Of a DNA stretch of 64,000 nucleotides, positions 63,126 to 64,000 are shown piece by piece. The position numbers and the translations under genes are program-made. Within the stretch, counting starts at the first letter, position 1; every line of letters starts with the position of its first letter. The stretch spans positions 103,311,811 to 103,375,810 of the forward strand of contig CM043947.1 of the NCBI GenBank assembly GCA_014529385.2. Reading direction: 5' to 3'. Under the pieces are notes generated by a model, which saw only the letters and a list, made by a program, of their open reading frames with translations, searched no databases and was not told the DNA's origin. The DNA comes from Adiantum capillus-veneris (lineage: Eukaryota > Streptophyta > Polypodiopsida > Polypodiales > Pteridaceae).

Positions 63126-64000
63126 TGTAGCATTTAATGGTCTAAAAACTTATGTGTAGCGGAAATTAGCATGAACATAGTGGGAATTTCATTAGAATAG
63201 TTTCCTAATGAGAATCACAAGAGTGCTTGGGTGGAGAGAGCAACAAAAAGCATAACACCTAGTTAGATAGCATCAACAATACTTTCAAAAGAGAGAGAAA
63301 TTAAGGTATTGACAATAGTTGAGGACCGGATTTTCATGGAGCCGGTACCCCCTCCAAAAGGCTTTGTATTATGGTTTCTCCCATCAAGAGAGACATGGTA
63401 CAATACAATTCTTTGTGTTCCTTCAAGACTAGCTAGTGCAATGAAGATGAAAGCATCATGCACTAAGCAAAACACTTAGCAAACACAACTTTAATTTTCC
63501 CCGTTCTCAGACCCAAGACCTCACACACCTTCGAAGATGGTGAGAGCTAGCTTAGTAATTTAATCACTCATCTCCTCACATAATCACTCATATTAGCATA
63601 GCTTAGTAACATCTCCTCACATAATCACTCATATTAGCATAGCTTAGCTTAGTAATTAGCTTGGTAGAGGAGATGAGCATGCATTGAAGCTTGGCTCTTG
63701 GTTGGATTTGCATCCACAAGCCAAGAGTATGTCGATGTAGGCTTCTATCTCACAAGCTTGGAGTAGGTGATGAGCTCTCCATTAAAGCTTGGGAAGAGAT
63801 AGTCTTCTTTACTTCTCACATAGACTGTGTGAGAGTGTGTGTGTGTGATAATGCCTTGCAAAAATCAGCCCCCTCTCTCTCTTGGGCGAGCCCTCTTGCT
63901 ATTTGGTCTTGCAGGCTCCCCATTGGACCTCCCCAAGTCAAGCCAATGACAATTAAGCAGCATAAGTGATAGCCTTCTGACATGTGTCCCACTTTCCCCT
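63126..64000 (-). repeat. Element F 5' LTR, partial (runs off window)
   Basis: Begins TGTAGCATTTAATGG, against TGTAACATTTAATGG in A. It matches the first 860 bp of the A LTRs with substitutions and indels. It contains a 41-bp tandem repeat (63570-63610 and 63611-63647) not seen in A. Confidence 0.85.

Larger units (their letters stand above)
60471..64000 (-). mobile_element. Element F: truncated relative of element A (minus strand)
   Basis: Read on the minus strand: part of the 5' LTR (from the window edge to 63126), primer site, leader, gag, protease and the start of RT, ending at the junction with the E LTR at about 60470. RT, RNase H, integrase and the other LTR are absent. Similar to A throughout (24700-28300), with better preserved protease and gag. 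Confidence 0.85.

Noticed and set aside
63541-63660. Short direct repeats considered as a CRISPR-like array
   Set aside because: Two adjacent 41-bp copies without spacers inside a plant LTR; a tandem duplication.

Overview
This is 64 kb of plant nuclear DNA made almost entirely of transposable elements; I found no host gene, tRNA or rRNA gene that I can support. A land plant is indicated by chromodomain Ty3/gypsy elements primed by initiator Met-tRNA, a Ty1/copia element with a plant-type polyprotein, and a degenerate CACTA (TNP2-type) DNA transposon. The density of large old elements suits a big, retroelement-rich genome (gymnosperm or fern rather than a compact angiosperm), but I cannot name the species.

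Left half (1-30963): four elements nested inside one another. G, a gag-only element, spans 1-2996 and 28870-30963. It is split by A (2997-28869, minus strand), a chromodomain Ty3/gypsy element flanked by the duplication TGAGG. A is split in its RT by B (7557-24629, plus strand), a Ty3/gypsy element whose RT, RNase H and integrase look more like those of fungal elements than of usual plant clades. B is split in its RNase H by C (14011-20938, plus strand), which has no pol. Removing each insert brings the interrupted coding region back together.

Middle (30964-43954): unexplained degenerate sequence, then the 3' end, pol and protease of another minus-strand chromodomain element (I, about 32399-36262), then a decayed CACTA transposon (J, from 36266) with transposase fragments on the minus strand, followed by homopolymer and GA microsatellites and a 432-bp foldback structure.

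Right half (43955-64000): H (43955-50010) is a complete gag-only element with 2-kb LTRs, related to G. A 1-kb stretch of unknown degenerate coding character follows. E (51083-60470) is another gag-only element. It is interrupted by D (53756-58937, minus strand), a young copia element with 277-bp LTRs, the duplication CATTT and a polyprotein carrying one stop codon. The 3' LTR of E is fused at about 60470 to F, a truncated relative of A that runs off the window.

How the parts relate: A, F, I, B and D encode or once encoded their own protease, RT and integrase. C, E, G and H carry gag plus a C-terminal region with a short [FW]D-x-GG motif and no pol, so they would need enzymes in trans. B and C share a family of about 70-residue leader ORFs that I do not recognise; this is the most interesting signal in the window.
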